Below, one piece after another: positions 25,761 through 32,975 of a DNA stretch of 64,000 nt (its first letter is position 1; each line of letters begins with the position of its first letter). The notes under the pieces are model-generated. The model saw nothing but the letters and a program-made list of their open reading frames with translations, ran no database searches and was not told the origin of the DNA. The DNA is from Microtetraspora sp. NBRC 13810. Lineage in GTDB: Bacteria; Actinomycetota; Actinomycetes; Streptosporangiales; Streptosporangiaceae. Location: the NCBI RefSeq assembly GCF_030268685.1, contig NZ_BSRQ01000006.1:1-64000 (forward strand). The letters run 5' to 3'. A program made the position numbers and the translations under genes.

Positions 25761-26339
25761 ACGTCCAATCGTCACAACACAGACAGCGTCGGCGACATCC
25801 TGCTCGACGCGACACGCGAGTGCGTGCTGGCCGTCGGGGTCCGCCGCACCACGCTGACCGACGTGGCGCGGCGCGCGGGGCTGTCCCGGATGACGATCTA
25901 CCGGCACTGGCCCGACGTGCGCGGGCTGGTCGCCGCCCTGATGACCCGCGAGTGGGTCGAGGTGGCCGGGCGGGTCAGGGCCGACGACCCGGTGGACGCG
26001 GTGGTGTCCGGGGTGCGGGCGCTGCGGGCCCATCCGCTCTGGCGCAAGATCGTCGAGGTGGATCCCGAGCTGCTGCTGCCGTACCTGTTGCAGCGGCGGG
26101 GCGGGAGCCACGACGCGATGCTGGCGCTGATCGAGCACCACCTCGCCGAGGGCCGCGCCCGGGGCGTCGTGCGCGGCGGTCCGCCCCTCGCCGCCATGGC
26201 CCGCACGGTCCTCCTCACCGCCCAGTCCTTCCTGCTGTCCGCCCCCACCATGACCGACCCGCCGGGCGGCGGAGGGGTCGCGATCGAGGACCTGGACGCG
26301 GAGCTGGCCGCCGTGCTCGACAGATACCTGCGGCCGTGA
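25758..26339 (+). CDS. TetR-family transcriptional regulator
   Basis: The 193-residue repressor has an N-terminal helix-turn-helix, VRRTTLTDVARRAGLSRMTIYRHWPDVRGL (about residues 27-56), and a helical ligand domain. It is divergent from the ADPS-like oxidase (47 bases) and its stop overlaps the glpD start as GTGA, so it probably represses both. The ligand may be glycerol phosphate or a lipid metabolite; that is an inference from neighbours. The ATG at 25758 lacks a ribosome binding site, consistent with a leaderless transcript. Confidence 0.92.
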   Translation: MTSNRHNTDSVGDILLDATRECVLAVGVRRTTLTDVARRAGLSRMTIYRHWPDVRGLVAALMTREWVEVAGRVRADDPVDAVVSGVRALRAHPLWRKIVEVDPELLLPYLLQRRGGSHDAMLALIEHHLAEGRARGVVRGGPPLAAMARTVLLTAQSFLLSAPTMTDPPGGGGVAIEDLDAELAAVLDRYLRP

Positions 26340-27883
26340 GGCCGGCGCGGCGCGGCCGGCGCGCGACCGGCGACACCTCGCTCAACGCGGCGCGCAGGGC
26401 CCGGGAGCTGGCGCAGGCGCGGGAGACCGTGCTGGACGTGCTGGTGGTGGGGCTCGGGGCGACCGGCGCCGGCGCCGCGCTGGACGCCGCGGCGCGCGGC
26501 CTGTCGGTCGCCGCCGTCGACGCCTGCGACCTGGCCGCGGGCACCTCGCGGTGGAGCTCGAAGCTGATCCACGGCGGGCTGCGCTACCTCGCGAGCGGCC
26601 GGCTCGGGCTCGCCGCGGAGAGCGCCGTGGAACGCGGCATCCTGCTCACCAGGACCGCTCCGCACCTGGTCAGGGCGCACCCCTACCTGCTGCCGCTCAC
26701 CCGGGGCGTCTCGCTCGGCCAGGAGGCGCTGGCGATGGCGGGCTACCGGCTCGGCGACGCGCTCAGGGCCGCCGCGCGCACCCCCAGGCACCTGCTGCCC
26801 GGCCCGGTCCGGCTCACGGCCGAGCAGGCGATCGAGCACCTGCCCGCGGTGGAGCCCGGCGGGCTGCGCGGCGCGCTGCTGTCCTGGGACGGCCGGCTGG
26901 CCGACGACGCCCGGCTGGTGGTGGCGATCGCGCGGACCGCCGCCGGGCACGGCGCCCGGGTGCTCACCCGCTGCCGCGCGCTGGAGCTGTACCCGGACGG
27001 CGCGCTGGCGCGGGACGAGCTGACCGGCGAGACGTTCCGGCTGCGCGCCCGCGCGACGCTGAACGCGGCCGGGGTGTGGGCCGGCGGCCTGGTCCCCTCG
27101 GTCGCGCTGCGGCCCTCGCGCGGCACCCATCTCGTGCTGCGTCCCGGCGCGCTGCACGGCCCGCCCGCCGGCATGCACCTGCCCCTCCCCGGGGAACGCG
27201 CCCGTTTCGCCCTGGTGCTCCCCCAGCGGGACGGCCGGGTGCACGTCGGCCTCACCGACGAGCCGGTGGACGGCCCGGTGCCCGACGTGCTGGACGGGGT
27301 GGACGTGCCGGAGCGGGACGTGACGTTCCTGCTCGGGGCGCTCAACTCGGTCCTTTCCACGCCGCTGGGCCGGGCCGACGTCGCGGGCGCGTACGCCGGG
27401 CTGCGGCCGCTCCTCGCCGGGGCCGGGACCGGGCGGACCGCCGACCTGTCGCGGCGGCACGCGGTACTCGTCTCCCCCGAGGGCGTGGTGACCGTGGTCG
27501 GCGGGAAGCTGACGACGTACCGGCGGATGGCCGAGGACGCGGTGGACCGGCTCGTGGCCCTGAGAGGGCTCCAGGCGGGCGCGTGCCGTACCCGGCGCCT
27601 GCCACTCGTCGGCGCCGCCACCGAGCCCGTACGCGCCCCCTGGAGGCTCGTGGAGCGTTACGGGGCGGAGGCCCCGGCCGTGCGCGCGCTCGTCCAGGCG
27701 GATCCGGCGCTCGCCGAGCGGGTGGGGCCCGGGGTGACCGCGGCCGACCTGGTGTGGGCCGTACGCCACGAGGGCGCCCTGGACGCCGGTGACCTGCTCG
27801 ACCGGCGCACCAGGATCGGCCTGGTCCCGCGGGACCGGGAGGCCGCCCTCCCCGCCGCGGAGGCCGCGCTGAACACGGCGTGA
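26336..27883 (+). CDS. glpD: FAD-dependent glycerol-3-phosphate dehydrogenase
   Basis: It oxidises sn-glycerol 3-phosphate to DHAP and feeds electrons to menaquinone at the membrane. The 515-residue protein opens with TSLNAARRARELA, typical of actinobacterial GlpD. It has the FAD dinucleotide fold VLVVGLGATGAGAALDAAARG, SSKLIHGGLRYL, the DGRLADDARLV active-site region, and GGKLTTYRRMAEDAVD in the second FAD-contact region. A truncated DAO_C domain ends the protein. The GTG at 26336 overlaps the tetR stop by four bases, so expression is tied to the regulator. Confidence 0.92.
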   Translation: MRPARRGRRATGDTSLNAARRARELAQARETVLDVLVVGLGATGAGAALDAAARGLSVAAVDACDLAAGTSRWSSKLIHGGLRYLASGRLGLAAESAVERGILLTRTAPHLVRAHPYLLPLTRGVSLGQEALAMAGYRLGDALRAAARTPRHLLPGPVRLTAEQAIEHLPAVEPGGLRGALLSWDGRLADDARLVVAIARTAAGHGARVLTRCRALELYPDGALARDELTGETFRLRARATLNAAGVWAGGLVPSVALRPSRGTHLVLRPGALHGPPAGMHLPLPGERARFALVLPQRDGRVHVGLTDEPVDGPVPDVLDGVDVPERDVTFLLGALNSVLSTPLGRADVAGAYAGLRPLLAGAGTGRTADLSRRHAVLVSPEGVVTVVGGKLTTYRRMAEDAVDRLVALRGLQAGACRTRRLPLVGAATEPVRAPWRLVERYGAEAPAVRALVQADPALAERVGPGVTAADLVWAVRHEGALDAGDLLDRRTRIGLVPRDREAALPAAEAALNTA

Positions 27884-27932
27884 GCCCGCTTGTGGACCCG
27901 GACCTCCCGCTTGCCGGGCGTCCGACATACAG

Positions 27933-27951
27933 TTAGGTTAGGATTGCCTAA
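27933..27951 (+). promoter_or_regulatory. Iron box (IdeR/DmdR/DtxR-type operator)
   Basis: TTAGGTTAGGATTGCCTAA matches 16 of 19 positions of the DtxR/IdeR consensus TTAGGTTAGGCTAACCTAA. It ends 18 bases before the chosen start of the sucrase/ferredoxin-like gene, the right place to block its promoter. Iron-dependent repression is therefore expected. Confidence 0.85.
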
Positions 27952-27969
27952 GTTGAATGAGAGGTGCGC

Positions 27970-28908
27970 GTGAGCCAAGACGCTTCCGAGACGCCACCGA
28001 ACGGTTGCGCCCATCCGCCCCAGTTGCACACGGGCGAGGCGCCGATCCTGGCGAGCGCGTCCTCCAAGGCTCGCACCTGGCTCCTGATCGAGCACAACGG
28101 CCCCTGGGCGTCGCACCTGCCCGACAGCCTGCTTCCCGAGAAGGTGCACGCGCTCGTCGAACGGGCGACCGGGCTGGGCGTGCGCCCGCAGCTCATCCGC
28201 CGCACCGGCAGGCGCCCCCGCGCCGAGGACCAGGGGACCCATGTGCTAGTGGCCTACGCGGCCGGCGACGCCCCATGGCTGGCCGAGGGCGTTTTCGCTG
28301 ATCCAGACGATCTTGACCTGGACGCGCTCGTGCACGGAGTGGTCCCGGAGTCCTGCATACTGGTGAGCGAGCCGGTATTTCTGGTCTGCACGCACGCCAA
28401 GCGCAACGCGTGCTGTGCCCGCATTGGACTACCCCTGGCCCGACTTCTCAGCCGCGAGCTGCCGGGAAAGGTGTGGGAAACGTCACACGTTGGCGGCGAT
28501 CGATACGCCGCCAACCTGGTGTGCTTGCCACACGGGCTTTACTACGGCAGCATGTCTGGGGCCGCCGCGCTCGCGGCGGCTGACGCGTACCGGCACGGCG
28601 AGGTGGTTCTCGACCGTTTCCGGGGGCGCGCGGGCATCCCTGAGCCACTGCAGGCCGCCGAGCATTTCGTCCGGGAACACACGGGCGAGCTCTCGGTCGG
28701 CGGAGTGGCCGTGGAATCCTCAAGGTCGGACGGCGACGTCACCGAAGCGATCATGCGCTGCGGCGGCGTCCGGTTCCGGGTCGTGGTCGAACCGGCGGTG
28801 TTCTCTGCGCCGTGCGGCATGGCATGTGCCGAATCGATCAAGACCTACCGGCTGGTATCGCTGGACAGGTTAACGCCTGTGCGCTATGCCTCGCACGCAC
28901 TGACTTGA
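27970..28908 (+). CDS. Sucrase/ferredoxin-like family protein, iron-regulated
   Basis: The protein (about 312 residues) belongs to the Suc_Fer-like family, which has a thioredoxin-fold [2Fe-2S] ferredoxin C-terminal half. Key stretches are TWLLIEHNGPWASHLPDSL (N-terminal half), VCTHAKRNACCARIG (about residues 137-151) and VGGDRYAANLVCLPHGLYYG. A further Cys cluster is in APCGMACAESIKTY. Its function is not established. An iron box just upstream and a WhiB gene just downstream point to iron-starvation chemistry, perhaps siderophore reduction. GTG 27970 has GAGAGG five bases before it; GTG 27964 is the alternative. Codon use in the second half is less GC-biased than in neighbours. Confidence 0.85.
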   Translation: MSQDASETPPNGCAHPPQLHTGEAPILASASSKARTWLLIEHNGPWASHLPDSLLPEKVHALVERATGLGVRPQLIRRTGRRPRAEDQGTHVLVAYAAGDAPWLAEGVFADPDDLDLDALVHGVVPESCILVSEPVFLVCTHAKRNACCARIGLPLARLLSRELPGKVWETSHVGGDRYAANLVCLPHGLYYGSMSGAAALAAADAYRHGEVVLDRFRGRAGIPEPLQAAEHFVREHTGELSVGGVAVESSRSDGDVTEAIMRCGGVRFRVVVEPAVFSAPCGMACAESIKTYRLVSLDRLTPVRYASHALT

Positions 28909-28929
28909 CATTGGGAACACCACGGCCGC

Positions 28930-28966
28930 TCCAAACGTTGGAATCAGGGACGTCACAAGCGTCCAA
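28930..28966 (+). promoter_or_regulatory. TCCAA/TTGGA half-sites before whiB
   Basis: TCCAA-ACG-TTGGA (28930-28942) forms a small dyad and a third TCCAA lies at 28962-28966, all within the 102-base gap before whiB. They may be an operator; the regulator is unknown. Confidence 0.3.
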
Positions 28967-29010
28967 TGCGGCATAAACACGAAATACCTCTCACCAAAGG
29001 TGGTTGTCTC

Positions 29011-29325
29011 ATGTCTCAGGTACGTCGGCAGATCGCCCGCCCGCGGCCCAGCTGGGGCTGGCAGGATGACGCCGCGTGCCGGGGTGAGGACCTCGTACTC
29101 TTCTTCGGGCCCGACGGCGAGCGTCAGCCGGAGCGAGACATCCGCGAGCGGAAGGCCAAGGCCATCTGCGCCCAGTGCCCTGTTCGCGCGGAATGCCTTG
29201 ACTACGCGCTGTCCAGGCCGGAGAAGTACGGCACCTGGGGCGGACTCAATGAGGACGAGCGCGCGTCCGAGCGCCGTCGTCGCATGCGCCGCGCCGCCAG
29301 TGCCGGCATCAGCGCCGTCGCCTGA
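29011..29325 (+). CDS. WhiB-family [4Fe-4S] regulator
   Basis: The 104-residue protein has the four cluster-binding cysteines Cys23, Cys53, Cys56 and Cys62 (AACRGED, ICAQCPVRAEC), the G-x-WGG turn in YGTWGGLNEDER, and a basic tail ERRRRMRR for DNA contact. The FFGPDGERQPERD segment resembles the WhiB3/WhiD branch, but I would not assign a subfamily. Wbl proteins bind the primary sigma factor and respond to redox, NO or iron-sulfur status. ATG 29011 has AAAGGTGG nine bases upstream. It follows the iron-box gene, so both may answer to iron or redox changes. Confidence 0.95.
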   Translation: MSQVRRQIARPRPSWGWQDDAACRGEDLVLFFGPDGERQPERDIRERKAKAICAQCPVRAECLDYALSRPEKYGTWGGLNEDERASERRRRMRRAASAGISAVA

Positions 29326-29360
29326 TCTCCCCCTCCTCCCGGCATTTTCTTTTTTCCGGG

Positions 29361-29392
29361 CGCGTGATCTCGTTGACCAGCGAGATCACGCG
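29361..29392. terminator. Bidirectional hairpin terminator
   Basis: Perfect 12-bp arms CGCGTGATCTCG and CGAGATCACGCG with an 8-base loop sit between the convergent whiB and phosphoribosyltransferase genes. A T-rich run (29346-29355) lies on the whiB side. Confidence 0.85.
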
Positions 29393-29441
29393 TTGCCGTA
29401 TGTTCGTCACGCAACGCGACACCACCCGGCCCCGCGCGACC

Positions 29442-30095
29442 TCAGCGGGGCTTGGAAAGAACGTCGAGAACGTCGTCGTCGGAGAGCTGTCCGAAGTGGA
29501 GATACCACTGACCGACCGCTCTGAAACCCACAGGTTCGGCCAGGACGACGACGTCGTCGGCCTCCTCGCGCAACGCCGCCACCGTCTCGGCCGCGCCGAC
29601 CGGGACGGCGAGCACCAGACGCCCCGGCCCCCTGCGGCGCACGGCCCGCAGCGCGGCCCGCGCGGTGCCGCCCGTGGCCAGGCCGTCGTCCACCACGACC
29701 ACCTCGGCGCCCCGCAGCTCCGGTAGCGGCCGGCCCCGCCGGTAGACCGCGACCCTGCGGTCCAGCTCGGCCCGCTCTGCCTCGACCACCTCGGCGAGTT
29801 CCCCGCCGGTCATGCCCAGCCGCTCGATGAGCCCGAGGTCGAACACCGGTTCCCCGCCCTCGGCCACCGCGCCCACGCCCAGCTCCGGCTGCGGCGGATA
29901 CCCGATCTTCCTGGTGACCAGCACGTCCAGCGCGCCGTCCAGCAGGTCCGCGACCGGCGCGGCCACCTGGACCCCGCCGCGCGGCAGGGCCAGCACCACC
30001 GGCCGGGTCAGGCCCAGGGCGCGCAACCGCACGCCGAGCAGCACGCCCGCCTCCGTCCGGTCGGCGAAGGGCAGCCTCAACCGCTCAGCGTCCAT
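29442..30095 (-). CDS. Phosphoribosyltransferase-fold protein
   Basis: The 217-residue protein has the type I PRTase PRPP loop VVVVDDGLATGGTARAAL (about residues 131-148) and an N-terminal RTEAGVLLGVRLRALG with VVLALPRGGVQVAAPVA, the form seen in stand-alone actinobacterial predicted PRTases that lack a known substrate. RKIGYPPQPELGVGAVAEGG is also typical of this group. It is not an HPRT or APRT orthologue by motif. It lies downstream of rsgA on the same strand, separated by a strong hairpin, so it probably has its own promoter. Confidence 0.88.
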   Translation of the reverse strand: MDAERLRLPFADRTEAGVLLGVRLRALGLTRPVVLALPRGGVQVAAPVADLLDGALDVLVTRKIGYPPQPELGVGAVAEGGEPVFDLGLIERLGMTGGELAEVVEAERAELDRRVAVYRRGRPLPELRGAEVVVVDDGLATGGTARAALRAVRRRGPGRLVLAVPVGAAETVAALREEADDVVVLAEPVGFRAVGQWYLHFGQLSDDDVLDVLSKPR

Positions 30096-30130
30096 AGCAC
30101 TCCGGGCCCTACCCCGCCACCGTCACCTCA

Positions 30131-30164
30131 GTCTCCCGCCGCCCGTTTCCGGGAGGCGGGAGAC
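30131..30164 (-). terminator. Hairpin terminator after rsgA
   Basis: Perfect 10-bp arms GTCTCCCGCC and GGCGGGAGAC flank a 14-base loop, 14 bases past the rsgA stop. There is no U-run. Confidence 0.7.
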
Positions 30165-30177
30165 CGCGGGCGTGGCG

Positions 30178-31308
30178 TCACGGCCGGTTGCGGCCGCTGC
30201 GGCGCATCTCCTTGTGGATGATCTTCCACTTACGGGTCTGCTCGTTGCGCAGCCTGGCATCCGTCCGACCGGCCATCCAGGCGGCCTCGCGCTGGAGCTT
30301 GTACCAGCTCTCCAGCCGCCGCTCGGGCAGTCCGCCCTCGTCCACGGCCGCGAGCACGGCACAGCCGGGCTCGCCGTGGTGGGCGCAGTCGTCGAACCTG
30401 CACCGCTCCGCGAGTTCCTCGATGTCGGCGAAGACCCGGTCCACGCCGTCGCTGATCGAGTAGAGGCCGACCCGGCGGATGCCGGGCGTGTCGATGATCA
30501 GGCCGCCGCTGGGCAGCGGGATGAGCTCGCGGTGCACGGTGGTGTGCCTGCCCCGCCCGTCCCCCGCCCTGACCTGCTGGGTCACCATCACCCTGGCCCC
30601 CGCGACCGCGTTGACCATGGTGGACTTGCCGGCGCCCGACGCGCCCAGCACGACCGCCGTCCGCGCGCCGTCCAGGTAGGCCCTGATCTGCTCGACGCCC
30701 TCGCCGGCGTGCGAGGAGACGGCGTGCACGTCCACCCCCGGCACGGCCGCGGCGATGTCGGCCAACAGGTCGGCCAGCAGGTCGGGCAGCCCCTGGTCCA
30801 GCAGGTCGGTCTTGGTGACCAGCACGACGGGCCGGCCGCCGCTCTCCCAGGCCAGGGCGACCAGCCGCTCGATCCTGCCGAGGTCGGCGAAGTCGGTGGC
30901 GTGCATCGCCGGCTCGGCGACGAAGACGACGTCCACGTTGGCCGCGAGGACCTGCCCCTGGCCGTCTCCGGACAGGCCGCCCCGCGAGTCGCGGCTGACC
31001 CCGCCGCGGACGAACGCGGTACGGCGGGGCAGCACCGCGTCGAGCTCCAGGCGCCCTTCGGCGAGCGTGCGCAGCGCGACCCAGTCGCCCACGCAGGGCA
31101 GCGCCACCGGGTCGGCCGCGGCGGCCCTGCGCACCCGCGCGCCGTACTGCACGTGGTGCGGCCCGTCGGCGGCGAGGACCTCGGCCGCGCCGCGGTCCAC
31201 CCTCGCCACCCGGGCGGGCAGGGTGCCGCCGGGGAGGGCGTCCGCGAAGGAGTCGTCCCAGCCCAGCGAGGAAAGATCGGAGAAACCGGCGTTCGCCAGT
31301 GAAGACAT
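30178..31308 (-). CDS. rsgA: Ribosome small-subunit-dependent GTPase A
   Basis: RsgA checks late 30S ribosome assembly and is a circularly permuted GTPase. The 376-residue protein has an N-terminal OB-fold, then G4 (VTKTDLLD), G5-like (VSSHAGEG), G1 (GASGAGKST), the G2 region (GRGRHTTVHREL) and G3 (IDTPGIRR), in permuted order. The zinc knuckle is RCRFDDCAHHGEPGCAV near the C-terminus, followed by a basic helix. The ATG at 31308 has AAGGA eight bases upstream, but that site is the 3' arm of a hairpin, and a short leader ORF precedes it. Translation is thus likely regulated (see the leader features). Confidence 0.96.
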   Translation of the reverse strand: MSSLANAGFSDLSSLGWDDSFADALPGGTLPARVARVDRGAAEVLAADGPHHVQYGARVRRAAAADPVALPCVGDWVALRTLAEGRLELDAVLPRRTAFVRGGVSRDSRGGLSGDGQGQVLAANVDVVFVAEPAMHATDFADLGRIERLVALAWESGGRPVVLVTKTDLLDQGLPDLLADLLADIAAAVPGVDVHAVSSHAGEGVEQIRAYLDGARTAVVLGASGAGKSTMVNAVAGARVMVTQQVRAGDGRGRHTTVHRELIPLPSGGLIIDTPGIRRVGLYSISDGVDRVFADIEELAERCRFDDCAHHGEPGCAVLAAVDEGGLPERRLESWYKLQREAAWMAGRTDARLRNEQTRKWKIIHKEMRRSGRNRP

Positions 31309-31312
31309 GTGA

Positions 31313-31365
31313 GCATCCTTGGATTGCGGATGCCGCGAAGGTGCCTAACGAGACACGGGCATCCG
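31313..31365 (-). promoter_or_regulatory. Mutually exclusive hairpins controlling the rsgA ribosome binding site
   Basis: In transcript order, arm A CGGATGCC (31365-31358) lies inside the leader ORF. Arm B GGCATCCG (31334-31327) follows its stop. Arm C GGATGC (31318-31313) includes the rsgA Shine-Dalgarno AAGGA. A pairs perfectly with B (8 bp); B also pairs with C (6 bp, 9-base loop). Only one can form. A ribosome finishing the leader ORF would cover A and let B hide the rsgA start; without leader translation A:B forms and the start is open. The pairing is seen in the sequence; the regulatory logic is inferred. Confidence 0.65.
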
Positions 31366-31404
31366 AGAGGAAAGGGACCTGGGGCATGTCAGAAAGACCC
31401 GCAT
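31345..31404 (-). CDS. 19-residue leader peptide upstream of rsgA
   Basis: A short ORF encodes MRVFLTCPRSLSSRMPVSR and is preceded by the very strong Shine-Dalgarno GAGGAGGTGAGG. It ends 36 bases before the rsgA start. For this GC-rich genome it is unusually full of A/T-ending or otherwise uncommon codons (TTT, CTT, TCT, CGT, AGG, ACA), as expected of a regulatory leader rather than a functional protein. The hairpin arm A is formed by its codons 14-16. I do not know a described homologue. Confidence 0.6.
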   Translation of the reverse strand: MRVFLTCPRSLSSRMPVSR

Positions 31405-31459
31405 AGTCCTCACCTCCTCAGACGCCGGGGCCACCTCGGAACGGGGCCGCTCGAACGCG

Positions 31460-31465
31460 ACTCTA
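31460..31465 (-). promoter_or_regulatory. Likely -10 box of the rsgA transcript
   Basis: TAGAGT on the minus strand lies about 55 bases upstream of the leader ORF start. No good -35 is evident, which is common in actinomycetes. Confidence 0.35.
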
Positions 31466-31574
31466 GCAGCCGCCCCTCCCCCGCTTCACCTGATTTACCC
31501 CCGTGTCGCCCGCCACCCGCACCGCATGCCTCACCCGGGATGCGCGGCCCGGTGGCGGCCACCGGAGAACGGCG

Positions 31575-31610
31575 GCGCCCGCCGTACGGATCGCTCCGTA
31601 CGGCGGGCGC
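31575..31610 (-). terminator. Strong terminator hairpin after glyA
   Basis: Perfect 16-bp arms (GCGCCCGCCGTACGGA and its complement) with a TCGC loop lie 12 bases past the glyA stop. It is the strongest hairpin in the window. Confidence 0.9.
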
Positions 31611-31622
31611 GGGCGGTGCGGG

Positions 31623-32873
31623 TCAGCTCAGGCCGGGGGCCGGGAAGGCCGCGGTGAGGGCGCTGACCTCCCGGTGGACCCGGGTGACGATCTCCTCGGC
31701 GTCGTCCTTGGCGACGGCCGTGACCACTTCGTCCATCCACGCGGCGATCTGCCGCATCTCGGCCTCGCCCATGCCCCGCGAGGTCACCGAAGGGGTGCCG
31801 ATGCGGATGCCGGAGGGGTCGAACGGCTTGCGCGGGTCGAACGGGACCGTGTTGTAGTTGGTCTCCAGGCCGGCCCGGTCCAGGGCCTTCGCGGCGGGCT
31901 TGCCTGCCACGCCCTTGGAGGTCAGGTCGATGAGGATCAGGTGGTTGTCGGTGCCGCCGGAGACCAGGTCGAAGCCGCGGGCGAGCAGCTCGTCGGCGAG
32001 GGCCTTGGCGTTGGCGACCACCTGGTTCGCGTAGGCGGCGAACTCGGGGGCGGCCGCCTCCTTCAGCGCCACCGCGATGGCGGCGGTCGTGTGGTTGTGC
32101 GGGCCGCCCTGCAGGCCGGGGAAGACGGCCTTGTTGAGCGCGGTCGCGTGCTCGTCGGAGGTGGCCATCAGCATGGCGCCGCGCGGGCCGCGCAGCGTCT
32201 TGTGCGTGGTGGTGGAGATGACGTCGGCGTGCCCGACCGGCGAGGGGTGGGCGCCGCCCGCGACCAGGCCGGCGATGTGCGCGATGTCGGCGGCGAGGAC
32301 CGCGCCGACCTCCTGGGCGATGGAGGCGAACGCGGCGAAGTCGATCCGGCGCGGGATGGCGGTGCCGCCGCAGAAGATCAGCTTGGGCCGGTGCTCCAGC
32401 GCGAGTTCGCGGACCTCGTCCATGTCGATCCGGCCGGTGTCCCTGCGCACGCCGTACCGGACCGGGTTGAACCACTTGCCGGTGGCCGAGACCGACCAGC
32501 CGTGCGTGAGGTGGCCGCCGAAGGGCAGGCCCATGCCCATCACGGTGTCGCCGGGGGAGGCGAAGGCGAGGTAGACGGCGAGGTTGGCGGGCGAGCCCGA
32601 GTAGGGCTGCACGTTGGCGTGGTTCACGCCGAACAGTGACTTGGCCCGCTCGATGGCCAGCGTCTCGATCTGGTCGATGACCTGCTGGCCCTCGTAGTAG
32701 CGCTTGCCCGCATAGCCTTCGGAGTACTTGTTCGTCAGGACCGTGCCGGTCGCTTCCAGGACGGCCTTGGAGACGTAGTTCTCCGACGGGATCAGCTTCA
32801 CGGTGTCGGCCTGGCGGCGCTCCTCCGCCTTGATGAGATCGGCGATCTCCGGATCCACGTGGGCGAGACTCAT
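31623..32873 (-). CDS. glyA: Serine hydroxymethyltransferase
   Basis: It converts serine and tetrahydrofolate to glycine and methylene-THF, supplying one-carbon units for purine synthesis. The 416-residue PLP enzyme has IPSENYVSKAVLEATGT, NKYSEGYAGKRYYEG, HANVQPYSGSPANLAVY, VLAADIAHIAGLVAGG, the PLP-lysine motif STTTHKTLRGPRG, and IRIGTPSVTSRGMGE at the end. One substitution is visible: the usual ...AYSRxID reads GTAIPRRIDF here. AAGGAG is nine bases before the ATG. A ZTP riboswitch precedes it, so expression should rise when the folate-stress alarmone ZTP/ZMP accumulates. Confidence 0.97.
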   Translation of the reverse strand: MSLAHVDPEIADLIKAEERRQADTVKLIPSENYVSKAVLEATGTVLTNKYSEGYAGKRYYEGQQVIDQIETLAIERAKSLFGVNHANVQPYSGSPANLAVYLAFASPGDTVMGMGLPFGGHLTHGWSVSATGKWFNPVRYGVRRDTGRIDMDEVRELALEHRPKLIFCGGTAIPRRIDFAAFASIAQEVGAVLAADIAHIAGLVAGGAHPSPVGHADVISTTTHKTLRGPRGAMLMATSDEHATALNKAVFPGLQGGPHNHTTAAIAVALKEAAAPEFAAYANQVVANAKALADELLARGFDLVSGGTDNHLILIDLTSKGVAGKPAAKALDRAGLETNYNTVPFDPRKPFDPSGIRIGTPSVTSRGMGEAEMRQIAAWMDEVVTAVAKDDAEEIVTRVHREVSALTAAFPAPGLS

Positions 32874-32899
32874 CGCTGCTCCTTGAGTTGAACGTCTCG

Positions 32900-32975
32900 C
32901 GAAGACCCAGGCGCTCGGCCTCCGCCTCTCTGCTCCCCGGTGGTTGCCCCACCTCGATGCGCCAGTCGCGACCTT
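32900..32975 (-). ncRNA. ZTP/ZMP riboswitch (pfl motif)
   Basis: Read on the minus strand, the region contains the conserved pfl blocks in order: GGTCGCGACTGGCG, then GGTGGGG...AACCACCGGGGAGC (P2 hairpin and ligand-binding core), a short linker, and GCCGAGCGCCTGGGTC, which forms the pseudoknot. This class binds ZMP/ZTP and switches on folate and purine one-carbon genes. It lies 27 bases before the glyA start. Its 5' end abuts the stop codon of the upstream gene, so the promoter must lie inside that gene or the RNA is made by read-through. The short GTCTTCGCGAGAC segment that follows may be part of the expression platform. Confidence 0.9.

Noticed and set aside
28966-29010. N-terminal extension of the WhiB protein from ATG 28966
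   Set aside because: The ATG at 29011 has AAAGGTGG at good distance and the extension is not part of the family.
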